The translations under genes were made by a program, and so were the position numbers. Shown here piece by piece: positions 12,756-22,483 of a stretch of 64,000 nt of DNA (positions within the stretch are counted from its first letter, which is position 1; every line of letters starts with the position of its first letter). The notes beneath the pieces are model-generated. The model was not told where the DNA came from. It did no database searches and saw only the letters and a program-made list of their open reading frames with translations. Source of the stretch: Knufia peltigerae (Eukaryota > Ascomycota > Eurotiomycetes > Chaetothyriales > Trichomeriaceae); the NCBI GenBank assembly GCA_030247855.1, contig JAPDRN010000009.1, positions 62,001-126,000 on the forward strand. Reading direction: 5' to 3'.

Positions 12756-12882
12756 ATACGACGGTGTATCGTGAAGTCTATTACCGACAAGTTCAATCAT
12801 CGATTAAACCATAGCTCAACGTTGTCGTAGGTAACCCAACACATTGGCGGCTGAATTCGGGACTGTCGGAGAGGGCGCCCCA

Positions 12883-12896
12883 GGCGGATGTCCGCC
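12883..12896. promoter_or_regulatory. GGCGGA-N2-TCCGCC palindrome, possible Zn2Cys6-type site
   Basis: A perfect 6-bp inverted repeat separated by TG. It contains CGG-N4-CCG, the inverted-triplet form bound by Zn2Cys6 dimers. It lies 537 bases before the 6PGD ATG. Function is inferred only from form and position. Confidence 0.3.
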
Positions 12897-13432
12897 CGGA
12901 GGTAGCAAAAGCGTCATTAATGAAGTCTCACCCGGGCATGCTGAGTCACCGCAACCTCCGTTATTCACAGAGACCTCGAGCACATGGGCGTACTACCTAT
13001 CATAGCTGGTCGGGCTGATAGCACAGCGGTCCATGAGCTCCGTCCCTCTACTTCTTTGAGATAGTGGTGGTGCCTTGATGAGTGGTCGAGAAGTAGAGAT
13101 TTCATAAGGATGGGCCGGTTACCGTAGTTGGCCGACCCAGGGCGACTCTGACCCAATGGGCGACGTCTGCCCCTCCAAAGCGTTTGTTGCTTCGTGGTGG
13201 GGTCGGGATATTGCCTGCGTTGAACCTGCGTTGTGGTAAATCATCTCTAATCAACATATTTCTCTCATATTCCCCTGTGTCGCGGCCTTTCGTCTCTGCT
13301 TCTCTTCTACATTCGTGACTCTCGTCTTTTTCGGTGCATTAGACAGAGACTCGACCTCTTACTCCCTACTCAAACCTCTTACACTGTTCAACCATTTACA
13401 CTACCATCTTCCACACCATCTCAACAGCTACA

Positions 13433-15244
13433 ATGTCTGGTCCAGTGTAAGTCCGCTCTCCTCTACCCCCAAGGGCTATTGAATCTAGCAAGCTACGCTC
13501 AAATTGACCTTGCTGCTTTGCTGCTCATGTTCCTGGAATGTATCTCCCGATTGACAATCACGATGCTGACTTAGTGCGCGATTGGCCGGCCTCAAGGTCG
13601 GTCCTGCGCAGTCCGAGCCCAGTGGTGATTTCGGTCTCATCGGCCTTGCGGTCATGGGTCAGAACTTGATTCTGAACGCAGCTGATCACGGTTTCACTGT
13701 CGTTGCCTTCAACCGAACTGTCTCCAAGGTCGATCGCTTCCTGGAGAATGAGGCCAAAGGTAAGCGGCACTTTTTCCCCGGTCTTTTTTGGCGGGGGCTA
13801 ATGGCGACCATGATAGGCAAATCCGTCGTTGGAGCTCACTCTATTGAGGAGTTCTGTGCTAAGCTCAAGAAGCCTCGTCGTATGATGCTCTTGGTCATGG
13901 CTGGTCCTGCTGTCGACGACTTCATTGAGAAGCTCCTCCCCCACATCGACGCCGGCGATATCATCATCGATGGTGGAAACTCCCACTACCCCGACAGCAA
14001 CCGCCGAACCAAGTACCTCGCCGAGAAAGGAATCCGCTTTGTCGGTACTGGTGTCTCTGGTGGTGAAGAGGGTGCTCGTTACGGTCCATCCCTGATGCCT
14101 GGTGGAAATGAAGAAGCATGGCCATACATCAAGGATATTTTCCAGAGCATTGCTGCCAAGTCCGATGGTGAACCATGCTGCGACTGGGTCGGTGACGAAG
14201 GTGCTGGCCACTACGTCAAGATGGTCCACAATGGTATTGAATATGGTGACATGCAGTTGATCTGCGAGGTAAGAGATATATTCCGGCCACTTCCATACTG
14301 CCTCCGGTGCTGACATTTTCAGGCCTACGACATCATGAAGCGTGGCCTGGGTATGAGCTACGCGGAGATGGGTGACGTCTTTGCGGAGTGGAACAAGGGC
14401 GTCTTGGATTCTTTCCTGATCGAGATCACTCGCGATGTCCTCCGTTTCAACGACGACGACGGCAAGCCTCTCGTTGAGAAGATTCTTGATGCTGCTGGTC
14501 AGAAAGGTACCGGTAAATGGACCGCCATCAACGCCCTCGACCTCGGTATGCCCGTGACTCTCATCGGTGAAGCTGTCTTTGCCCGTTGCTTGAGTTCCAT
14601 CAAGGATGAGCGTACCCGTGCCTCCAAGCTTCTCTCGGGACCAACCCCCAAATTCACTGGAGACAAGGCCACTTTCCTCAAGAACCTCGAGCAAGGCTTG
14701 TACGCTTCAAAGATTATCTCTTATGCCCAGGGTTTCATGTTGATGCAGACTGTGAGTATCCCTTGGATACGAGAGATCTTTTCATTGTTAACCAGAGGTA
14801 CAGGCGGCTAAGCAATACGGCTGGAAACTCAACAAGCCATCCATCGCCCTTATGTGGCGTGGTGGTTGTATCATTCGATCCGTCTTCTTGAAGGACATCA
14901 CCTCAGCCTACCGCCAAAACCCTGATCTCGAGAACTTGCTCTTCAACGACTTCTTCAACAAGGCTATTCACACTGCTCAGCCTGGCTGGAGAGACGTTAT
15001 TGCCTTTGCTGTTCAATCTGGCATTCCCATGCCTGCATTCAGCACCGCCTTGGCCTTCTTCGATGGTTACCGCACCAAGGACTTGCCTGCCAACCTTCTC
15101 CAGGCTCAGCGTGACTACTTTGGTGCCCACACTTTCCAGATCAAGCCAGAGTATGCCAACGACAAGTTCAAGGTCGGCGCTTACACTCACGTCAACTGGA
15201 CTGGCCGTGGTGGAAATGTCTCCGCCTCGACCTATAACGCATAA
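13433..15244 (+). CDS. gnd1: 6-phosphogluconate dehydrogenase, decarboxylating
   Basis: Cytosolic enzyme of the oxidative pentose phosphate pathway: 6-phosphogluconate + NADP+ gives ribulose 5-phosphate + CO2 + NADPH. Exons are 13433-13446, 13575-13759, 13817-14268, 14323-14751 and 14804-15244 (506 aa, close to family length). The first exon is only 14 nt, so the ATG is separated from the body by a 128-nt intron. Motifs in order: dinucleotide-binding GLAVMGQNL (about residues 28-36), GGNSHYPDSNRR, substrate-binding GVSGGEEGARYGPSLMPGG, catalytic KMVHNGIEYGDMQL, and the C-terminal NWTGRGGNVSAS tail that closes the NADP site. The 57-nt intron at 13760-13816 is a multiple of three and stop-free, so its retention would insert 19 residues. 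The CT-rich leader fits high constitutive expression. Confidence 0.96.
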
Positions 15245-16012
15245 ACAATCATGTCAACCATTTGTCTTTTGTCTCGGATGATGGGACAAACAGGCTTTGG
15301 TGAAAAGGTGACGGGCTTGGACAAATATTCATGGTTGAAAGATGGTGCCGGTTATAGTTTTGAACCATGACTGACTGGTCGGGCATGTCAGCTCTCACTG
15401 CCCACACAATAGCTAGAAACTGCATTGAAAAGTTTTCGGTGCAGAATTTTTGGGGAGTATGTATGCATGGTGTGGATGATCAAAAGGTCTTCTATGCTTT
15501 GAAACAAGACAATGATACTCGTTCCAACTAGAATAATCGATTGTTTCCTGTTGAGCCGTTTGAGTGCCTGACCTCAGGGTGTTTGGTACGAAATGTCTAA
15601 ATGGCCCTCCGTAGAAGGTGCGGAGAAGGAGATTCGGCGAGAACCTTGTGCGACACGCTCGATCAGGAAAAGACCAACTCTGGAATTTAGGGAAATTGTC
15701 CTGCGCTCGACTCGACTTCATCCAAATAATTTGACTACGCGCCTCCCATCGGCTCGCCTTGCGCTTCATTCTCACACAGCGCTGTCGTTCTGGCGCCTGG
15801 CGTATCAGTGTGGATTGGCGTTCGATCGAAGCTATAGACCATCGTGGCTGCTCGGCTTCAAGTTAGTCTGGCTGTCACTGTCTCTTCGCGCCATACTTGA
15901 CACTGTCCTTCCTCTCCTTCTCCACACCTCCACCTTAGCCGCCGCCGACGGCTTGCTTGATGCTTTTGAGAAGAGACGCTATACACTTGGAGTCTGTGTC
16001 ATTTTCCTGAGA
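15245..16012. other. Intergenic: 6PGD 3' region and LSM12 leader
   Basis: An open frame from 15593 runs in frame into the LSM12-like start at 16013, but its sequence is Arg/Ser/Leu-rich without motif and is most likely 5' leader. The last ~120 bases are CT-rich. Nothing else is seen. Confidence 0.4.
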
Positions 16013-16812
16013 ATGGCGACAGACTCGAAGCGCCAGAATGCAGGAGCAAGAGTACCGGTCGCCTTGCCGAAAGGTGAGCCTGTGCAACCGGCTGCGTCCC
16101 CTGTGCCTCTGGACATCGCCCTGCAACAAGTCATCGGAAGCAGGTAAGAATAATATCGCCATGAGAATGGACCCTTCACTCACTCTGCTGCAGAATACGT
16201 GTGACGACCGGTGCACCGAGTCAGGTATCCGTCGAGGGCACTGTCTACACGGCCGACCCTTTGACCAGCCTGCTCGTCCTCAATACGACTTCAGTTCCTT
16301 CAAACGGTACTACATCGACCTCTCTCGTGGCCCCTACAGGATCGTATCGATTTCTTCCAATCTCACAGATCACCGGCTTCCAGATCCTTTCTCTTCCTCA
16401 GCAGCCTACCGAGATAACTAACCCTGCTCTTAACACGATCGATACCAATGCCGTACAGGCTCGCTTGGCAAGAAACATCTCTGCGCAACAGACTGCTCAA
16501 GCCCGGTTGGGACCAAAGGGAACTACACCTACAGACCAGGCCCTTTTTGATGCGCTCTCGAGAACACATCCGGCACGCTGGGTTGGCAACGTCATGCTCA
16601 TTTCGGACACATACTTGATTGAAAAGCCTTACACTGCGGCAAATGTCAAGCTCTCTGAGGGCTTGCACGGAGACATCGACCGCATGAGAAAGGTGGTGGA
16701 CATGGAACGGTCCAAGGTCACATTGAAGCTGTCCAAGAATTTGATCGATGGCAAGATGGCTGCTGACAATCTGGGAAAGGCAACTACAGGAGGCATCAAG
16801 AAAGGTGGTTGA
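16013..16812 (+). CDS. LSM12-like protein (LSm plus anticodon-binding-like domain)
   Basis: Exons 16013-16143 and 16194-16812 (249 aa). Residues ~40-100 have the beta-strand pattern of an LSm-like domain (RVTTGAPSQVSVEGTVYTAD, then TSLLVLNTTS and a loop leading to YRFLPISQITGFQIL). The second half (NALNTIDTNAVQAR-type start, then GPKGTTPTDQALFDALSRTHPARWVGNVMLISDTYLIEKPY) is the characteristic LSM12 anticodon-binding-like (AD) domain. Family members associate with ataxin-2/Pbp1 and ribosomes. The role here is inferred from the family. The ATG at 16013 gives the normal N terminus; the longer upstream frame is rejected as leader. Confidence 0.85.
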
Positions 16813-17716
16813 ACAATCACTCAAGGGTACTGCGGTGATAGTCGACCGAAAATCTGACAACTTGACTGACCTCAAGTCATCTGGGTCAAGAGACACGTGC
16901 ACTCAAGTCGGCGGAAATCTTGGGAGAAATACAGAACAGGAGGCCAACCTACTTGGAGACTGGGGTGGGTTATTTAGAGACAGTAAGACTACTGTCTAAG
17001 CAAACGTGGCTTGTTCGGTATGTATCTTGTTATTGTATCAATGGGGTACATACTCGCAACATCTTCTTCCATGGCATCATGGACGAAGAGGCGAGAATTA
17101 ACTAGATACAAAAGTATCAATCCCCTGGATCGTCTCGAGATATTACGCACTGCTCATTCCAAGCGTTTTGGTGCCCGGACTAGGCAATAGAAATCAATAC
17201 CAGTAATCGGGGTAAAACGCTACAGAGATGTACAGAAATGCCGCAGATACTTCAAGCGTCAGGTGCCTAGGTCAAATTCTTCCCTGATTCTGGTGCATTA
17301 GCCAGTTCTTGAAGTACTTCCATAAGCCCGTCGTGCGAATAGTATAGGTTGTCAAATGTTTTTTTCTCATCAATATGGCACTACTTCGCCAGCACATTCA
17401 AGAAATTCCTCCCTCAAAAGTTGGACAAAACTAGGGACCAAGTACAGATTGGCACTGCCGAATTCGAATACTACTAGTAACTGTTAAGACCAAAACACTC
17501 CTTCTCTAACGTGTGATGGGCTACCACATTCGTACAGTGTCTCCTGTTGCTAGCAACCTACCTAGGTATCTGCATGAGAGAACTCAAGTATTTGTCGTTG
17601 ACGTTCGGAAATTCCCCTTCAACGTGGCTATCTGCATGTACTCAGTAGTAGTAGGTCTTCAAGTACTTGACCTAAGCGGAGCTTCAAGCTTCTACTGGCC
17701 CCCACTGAGTTTTTTT

Positions 17717-17740
17717 TTGTTTTTTTGAAAAAAAAAACAA
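17717..17740. repeat. Hairpin with 10-bp T/A stem and GAAA loop
   Basis: TTGTTTTTTT (17717-17726) pairs perfectly with AAAAAAACAA (17731-17740) across a GAAA loop. It could affect transcription termination of the convergent genes, or be simple-sequence drift. Confidence 0.45.
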
Positions 17741-17771
17741 GTTGAGTCTCCTTTTCGAATCTCGTTCAAAG

Positions 17772-17787
17772 AGGAAGCTAGCTTCCT
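17772..17787. repeat. Perfect 16-bp palindrome
   Basis: AGGAAGCTAGCTTCCT equals its own reverse complement. It lies in a non-coding gap. No second copy was noticed in the window. Confidence 0.5.
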
Positions 17788-18453
17788 TTGCCGAAAAGGT
17801 GAAGCACGCGTGTACCGACAATGGTTCTAGAATCAAGGTATAGTCAAGTCTAGTCTGCCTATATCGTAGCGAGAAAAGCAGGGGCTCCTACCAAGGGTGC
17901 TACGATTGGCTGATGTCATATGAGTACGCATAAAGATGTGAGTGAGTGCCTCTGCCTTTCCTGCGGAGTAGAGCAACAAGTAAATAGACATGCATCCAAT
18001 TAATCAGGTTTTGCGAAGTTCTAGTCACGGAATTAATCTTGATGCCCTATGAAGGCCCGTACGAGTGTCAGGCAGTAAGGGCGATTAATCGATGACTATA
18101 GACAGAAGGCCGTAGTACAAGTGAACAAGAACTGTTTATAGAGGCTGCAGAAGAGTTGCAGCGCGAGCCTAAAAAGAGTCGCTACCGTGCAAGGAGTACC
18201 TCTGAGTTCAAGGTTATTGTTGTCGAGTTACAGACACTCCCTGAGTGCACGGCGTTTTCTCCAGGATCAGTCATATTTCTAGTACTAATTAGGAAATCTA
18301 AATATCGTGGTTTTTTTCGATTATTATCAGGTTCTTCGACAGAAATCTTATCTAGGAAGAAATTTCTCTTGATATGTCTACGGCGCCAATAAGGAACTTA
18401 GGCAAGTCAGAGTTACTCCGCTCCTTCGATTTTACGTGTATGCATAGCTTTGC

Positions 18454-20039
18454 TCAGTCCCAGTCCCCTGGGTCGGCTGGAATCTCACCATCATTCATTC
18501 CCGCCAGCAGGTTCAACGAATCCATCGTCCAGGGTTCGTACTCGTACCCTGGTGGTAAATTTGTATTTTGGAAGGGTGCTCCGCTGACAATGTGATTGAC
18601 TGCCGCCTGCCACTTGTCGTATACGTATTGCTCGGGGTTGTGTTGGCTGGTCCAGCGACCTACCGACTTGGCCGCGGCGAGAGGGTCTTTCCGTATCAGG
18701 TCAAAGTCCTTTTCCCATTTTTCCTTGTTCCTAAAGCCTTGTTTCTGGGCACATGAAGTTCTTTCAAACCTAGAGAAAGCGGGGTTAGTAAAACGCTCCG
18801 TGATTGCCAAAAGAAGATCGATAGGAGAAAGCTGTTTGTACCTCAACTTCGTATGAACCCTGGTAGCCAGAGTGATGTTATTCTTGCCGGAGAGTTTCAA
18901 ACAGGCCGCCAGAGAAATTCCATCCTCCATGGCTTGTGTTGCGCCGTTGGTCGAATTTGGGATGAATGCGTGCGCCGCATCACCGATTTTAACCACCCTT
19001 CCACCCGGTGACGTCCACGTAGGATTGGGGTCTCGCCAGGTGATTTTGTAGTCGACAATGGTGCCAGGTGGAGTTCTTTTCATGATTGCCGGTATCCTCT
19101 CGTCCCATTCGAGTCCAGTCTCCTGGAGACATTGCAGGGCAAGTGAAGAATCCTTACGCGTCGTCCACGTTTCCTCTGCCTCGCCTTTGTCCTTTTGCAC
19201 CCGGTTAGCTTGGACTAGGTACCCTGTATCAGGGATTTATTCTCACCTCATGAGTAAAAAGCCATGTGGTGAGGTCGCGAGATACCAAGATGATAACTTG
19301 ACCCTTGGGGCTCATGAACACGTCGCAGTAGTCCGGTTGATCCTCTGTATGGAAGGAATAGTATTTCGAAAGGAGAGGATCTTCCTGGAGGATCATCGTG
19401 GGGTAAGAAACGCGATACACTGACCATCCACTACTCACGGCCTTTGCTTTCCCCGGGACAATCTTTCCTGCCTTCGTTCCGATCCCGTCAGCGGCAACCA
19501 CGACATCCGCGTCGAAACGCTCTCCCCGGTCGTCAATCGCGTAGGCCTTGTCTTCAGACTCTCCATACTCCGCTATCCGCTTCCCAAACATGATCGGTAT
19601 GCCTAGCGAAAGGGCGTGATCATATAATGCTCTGGCCAGTTTGGGTCGGCTCACTGGAACTGGTCGCCAATGTGAAGCTTCAGAGAGCCTGAGTGGGCCC
19701 CCAATCAAGGTTCCATCGTACGTGTACATGATCATGTCTGGTTTGTAGATGATATTTCTGTAAGTTTCAGCCATTGGAGGCCATTTCTGAAAATGATTGA
19801 TGGCGGATGGTCCGATGCCGAGAAAGTCTCCTGCGTTGGGAGGGTGAGACGGTCAATCCTGGATTCGAGGTCTCGCAACTTTGAAGAACCACACACTCAC
19901 CAACCCCCTCAGCCTCGTTCCTGCTTTCCACCACTCTGGGGGAGTGGCCTTGCCTGTAGCATTCAATTGCTGCTACCAAACCTCCTAAGCCAGCACCGAC
20001 GATCAGGACCTCAATGTTGGACAATGCTTCGCGTTGCAT
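18454..20039 (-). CDS. FAD-dependent aromatic monooxygenase (salicylate-hydroxylase-like)
   Basis: A class A flavoprotein hydroxylase that should use NAD(P)H and O2 to hydroxylate a phenolic ring, possibly with decarboxylation. Exons in transcript order are 19901-20039, 19247-19830, 18842-19191 and 18454-18769 (462 aa). All three family fingerprints are present: GAGLGGL (residues 15-21, ADP-binding), DVVVAADGIGTKAG (DG motif) and KIGDAAHAFIPNSTNGATQAMEDG (GD motif). It is a soluble protein with no signal peptide. The last intron (18770-18841, 72 nt) is a multiple of three and stop-free, so both spliced and retained forms are open; the CTAAC branch site and TAG acceptor support splicing. It is the first gene of the proposed catabolic cluster, with two CGGCGCCG palindromes 270-330 bases upstream. 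The substrate is not determined. Confidence 0.88.
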
Positions 20040-20307
20040 TATGTTTGGAGCAAAACCTTCCTAAGCAGGTCTGACTATCACCGTCCTCTAAACATCACCT
20101 CCTAGCACTGCACAATGTCCAGAAGAGGACGATACCAATCTGACCTCTGCCTGTATATCAATTGATCCTCATCTGCATGTAAGCGGAGAACGTCTTTCTA
20201 AGCCGCGGAATTCCATTTGACGCAAGTTCCTACGCGGAGAAAGTGGGCCAGGGCAGAAGTCTGGAGTTAAAACTGACCTGGCAATACTTTATTGAACGTC
20301 GCGACAG

Positions 20308-20319
20308 GTCGGCGCCGAC
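20308..20319. promoter_or_regulatory. Cluster palindrome site 1, GTCGGCGCCGAC
   Basis: A perfect 12-bp palindrome with core CGG-CG-CCG, 269 bases upstream of the monooxygenase ATG. The inverted CGG triplets match the DNA form recognised by Zn2Cys6 dimers; the regulator encoded at 28154 is the natural candidate to bind it. Confidence 0.6.
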
Positions 20320-20363
20320 AACTTGTGATGACAAAATGGAGGCTTGCTAGCATGTGGGCGCAT

Positions 20364-20371
20364 CGGCGCCG
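20364..20371. promoter_or_regulatory. Cluster palindrome site 2, CGGCGCCG
   Basis: Core-only copy of the palindrome, 45 bases beyond site 1 and 325 bases upstream of the monooxygenase ATG. The close pair may allow cooperative binding. Confidence 0.5.
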
Positions 20372-20730
20372 GAGTACGGATTCCTAAAAGTCTTGTCCTC
20401 CAATGTTCACACGGGACAAGCATTTGGAAATGTTAGATACCTCTTTGTCGGCATCGGAAAGCGGTTTCGTTACCCACAAGGCGAAAAGGCATCATAATAT
20501 TACTACAGTATAGTAGGTATTTTATGTTATCCCTGGGAACTTTTGGCCGGAGGCATTATCGTTGGACAGCATCACCCTTCTTCCAACAACACTTTCCAAA
20601 GACTGGCATCGTGGTCTTCAGAGAACCCTCCAGACCAAATTCATCGACGCAAAAAGACCCTCCACTTCCATTCAGTAGGGCGTTGTTGTTCATATTGGTC
20701 TCTGTGCATTCCTATAGGGCCCTTCTCTAC

Positions 20731-21733
20731 TCATGCTTTGGCCAACTTGAAGTCGTATTGGAGTTGAAATTGAGCCTTGGGGTTATCCTCGAGAGGCAGG
20801 AAATCAACAACCAGGCTGTTCCTGACGGCGAAAACGCTGTCGTCAAATACGTGCTTGTCCCGTCTATCGAAAAGCTCTGTGATTATCGTCTTGTAGCCTG
20901 GTGCCTGGATCATGAAATGGATATGCGCCGGCCTCATGGTGTGACGATCCAAGAGCTGCAACAGGAGCCCGGCCGGCCCGTCGACGGGGATCGAGTACGT
21001 GGTCGGTCGAAGACAGTAGAAGCTGTACGTACCGTCCTTCCCGGTGGTGAAGAGACCCCTCAAGTTCATGTCCACTTGGTAGGGGTCTTGTTGTTCGTAT
21101 TTGCCGTTGGGCGCCGTCTCCCAGATATCGATCACGGCCTTTTCCACCGGCTCGCCCGTGCTGGCGTCGAGAACGCGGCCGGACATGAAAGTGAAGTCAC
21201 CGTCTTCGATACCGGAGACGATACTGTCACCCATCGAGCGTCTCGGGGCGTTCTCGCGCCAGAAGGGTCCCAGCACCGTAGGCTCCGTGGCTCCATCGTC
21301 CGCGACAACATGGCTGATTTCGTCCACCAGTGCTTCAAGGCCCAGGACATTGGCTAGTAGATTTCCCTCGTTTCGCTTGTCATCTGACATTCGCCCCGAC
21401 CAGTTCAGCTGTACGAACCAGAATCCAATCTTTAGCGCAGATTCCCAGGCAAACGGCATATAGGAAGAAGAAGCTGGCCCTTTGAAGGGGGGGGAGCCCG
21501 TGAGCAACATGGGTGCCTGTGGCAAAAGATTTGTAAAGATGAGTGAGTGAGCAACCTACCAATTCAATTGCTTTCCGAAAGTCGTCGGCCGTGATTAGGT
21601 TTTCTCGACAGAAGTCATGCAGGTGCCTTGTCAAGCTCGCTACAATTTTTCGCAGCCTCGCATCGCTTTTGGGGCCTGTTGCATTGACAACAGCGTTGGT
21701 AAAGTTGGGATCGAATTGGTATTGACGAGACAT
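20731..21733 (-). CDS. Intradiol ring-cleavage dioxygenase (hydroxyquinol/catechol 1,2-dioxygenase type)
   Basis: A non-heme Fe(III) enzyme that opens a vicinal-diol ring between the hydroxyls. Exons are 21560-21733 and 20731-21408 (283 aa). Splicing joins RKAIEL to LNWSGRMSDDKRNE, restoring the normal N-terminal helical domain of the catechol/hydroxyquinol group; a frame starting inside the intron was rejected. The four iron ligands are visible: Tyr162 (NGKYEQQDP), Tyr196 (PTTYSIPVDGP), His220 and His222 (RPAHIHF). The length and the TEPTVLGPFWREN motif suit hydroxyquinol 1,2-dioxygenase, whose product is maleylacetate; catechol or a substituted catechol is also possible. It follows the monooxygenase on the same strand and would use its product. 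One cluster palindrome lies 296 bases upstream. Confidence 0.9.
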
Positions 21734-22483
21734 TTGTTATGTATGACGGTAGATCTGATCAGATCGAAACAAAGGTCGATTATCCTGAGTCCTGTATGTA
21801 CGTGTGTAACTCGTGATCGAACGGCAAAATCAGACTCAGGTTTTGTCCTCGCGAGTTGCAAAAAGTCCTCAAGGCCGGTTTTGAGCAAAGTTTGGATAAA
21901 CCACACAATATCTTTCGCTGCGTCTAGAACATGAATTCACGTTCGAAGGCGGGACGGTTGTGTGTTCAATTGATTATTGGGAGGCAGAATGCGAATGCAG
22001 CCGACCAAGCACACGACCGTTCGTATTCTTCGGCGCCGAAACCACCATCCAGACAGACTACAAGCAAATGCAACATACCCAATCTAGACGACGATCTAAT
22101 CAGTCCAACCTTTCGTAGATTGAAATTGCTGCCATGTCTCCGACAATCCCAGCGACATGTATTCTGAACTTGGTAGGTAGATTGCCGGAGTTGCAGAGTC
22201 CTGTTCATTGACTACCGCTCAAGAATATATTATTAATCCCGATACTATAGCACACGTACATTTCAATAGGTTTGAAGACCACAAGGCTCGGTCGGTGACA
22301 GATGAAGTTTCGGCAGATCTAGAAATCTACCTCCATTATGTGTATGGCTGGCCTTCACAAAGCCGACTAAGCCACAGCCCCTGGTAGTGGAGCTATCATA
22401 TCCGAAGCGCAGCGAGCAAGCCCACATATTGCGTATTGATCAGATTTGACACAAGAGCCCGTGAAGGTCCTGCGTGAGAAGTA
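21734..22483. promoter_or_regulatory. Dioxygenase promoter region
   Basis: Lies between the dioxygenase start and the stop of the MFS gene, both on the minus strand. It contains cluster palindrome site 3 (22029-22040) and otherwise nothing recognisable. Confidence 0.5.
22029..22040. promoter_or_regulatory. Cluster palindrome site 3, TTCGGCGCCGAA
   Basis: A perfect 12-bp palindrome with the CGGCGCCG core, 296 bases upstream of the dioxygenase ATG. Spacing is similar to that of site 1 from its gene. Confidence 0.6.

Larger units (their letters stand above)
12280..13432. promoter_or_regulatory. Divergent promoter region, RRM gene / 6PGD
   Basis: Shared upstream region of two divergent genes. 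It contains a perfect 10-bp hairpin (12725-12755) and a perfect GGCGGA/TCCGCC inverted repeat (12883-12896), listed separately. From about 13270 to the ATG the strand is strongly pyrimidine-rich, the usual leader of highly expressed fungal housekeeping genes. No open frame of note. Confidence 0.5.
16813..18453. other. AT-richer convergent gap, possible relic sequence
   Basis: Lies between the 3' ends of two convergent genes. No gene is supported. It includes a 12-bp palindrome TCAAGTACTTGA near 17658, a T/A hairpin (17717-17740), a 16-bp perfect palindrome (17772-17787) and an AT-rich stretch (about 17950-18440) with many stops in all frames. The latter half might be a decayed element, but I find no terminal repeats or transposase motif. 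Confidence 0.35.
20040..20730. promoter_or_regulatory. Promoter region of the monooxygenase, with two CGGCGCCG sites
   Basis: Lies between the monooxygenase start and the dioxygenase stop, both on the minus strand. It holds the palindromes at 20308-20319 and 20364-20371. No gene is seen. Confidence 0.55.

Noticed and set aside
13798..14694. Open frame of 298 codons on the minus strand
   Set aside because: Shadow of the 6-phosphogluconate dehydrogenase gene; no independent domain.
15593..16012. N-terminal extension of the LSM12-like protein
   Set aside because: In frame, but the sequence is unlike the family and is CT-rich leader at the DNA level; the ATG at 16013 gives the usual start.
18156..18392. 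Possible transposase remnant
   Set aside because: A short Glu/Arg-rich frame with many stops around it; no DDE or HTH motif and no terminal repeats could be seen.
20524..21357. Open frame of 277 codons on the plus strand
   Set aside because: It is antisense to the dioxygenase, whose iron ligands and fold are clear; the frame has no motif and reflects codon bias.
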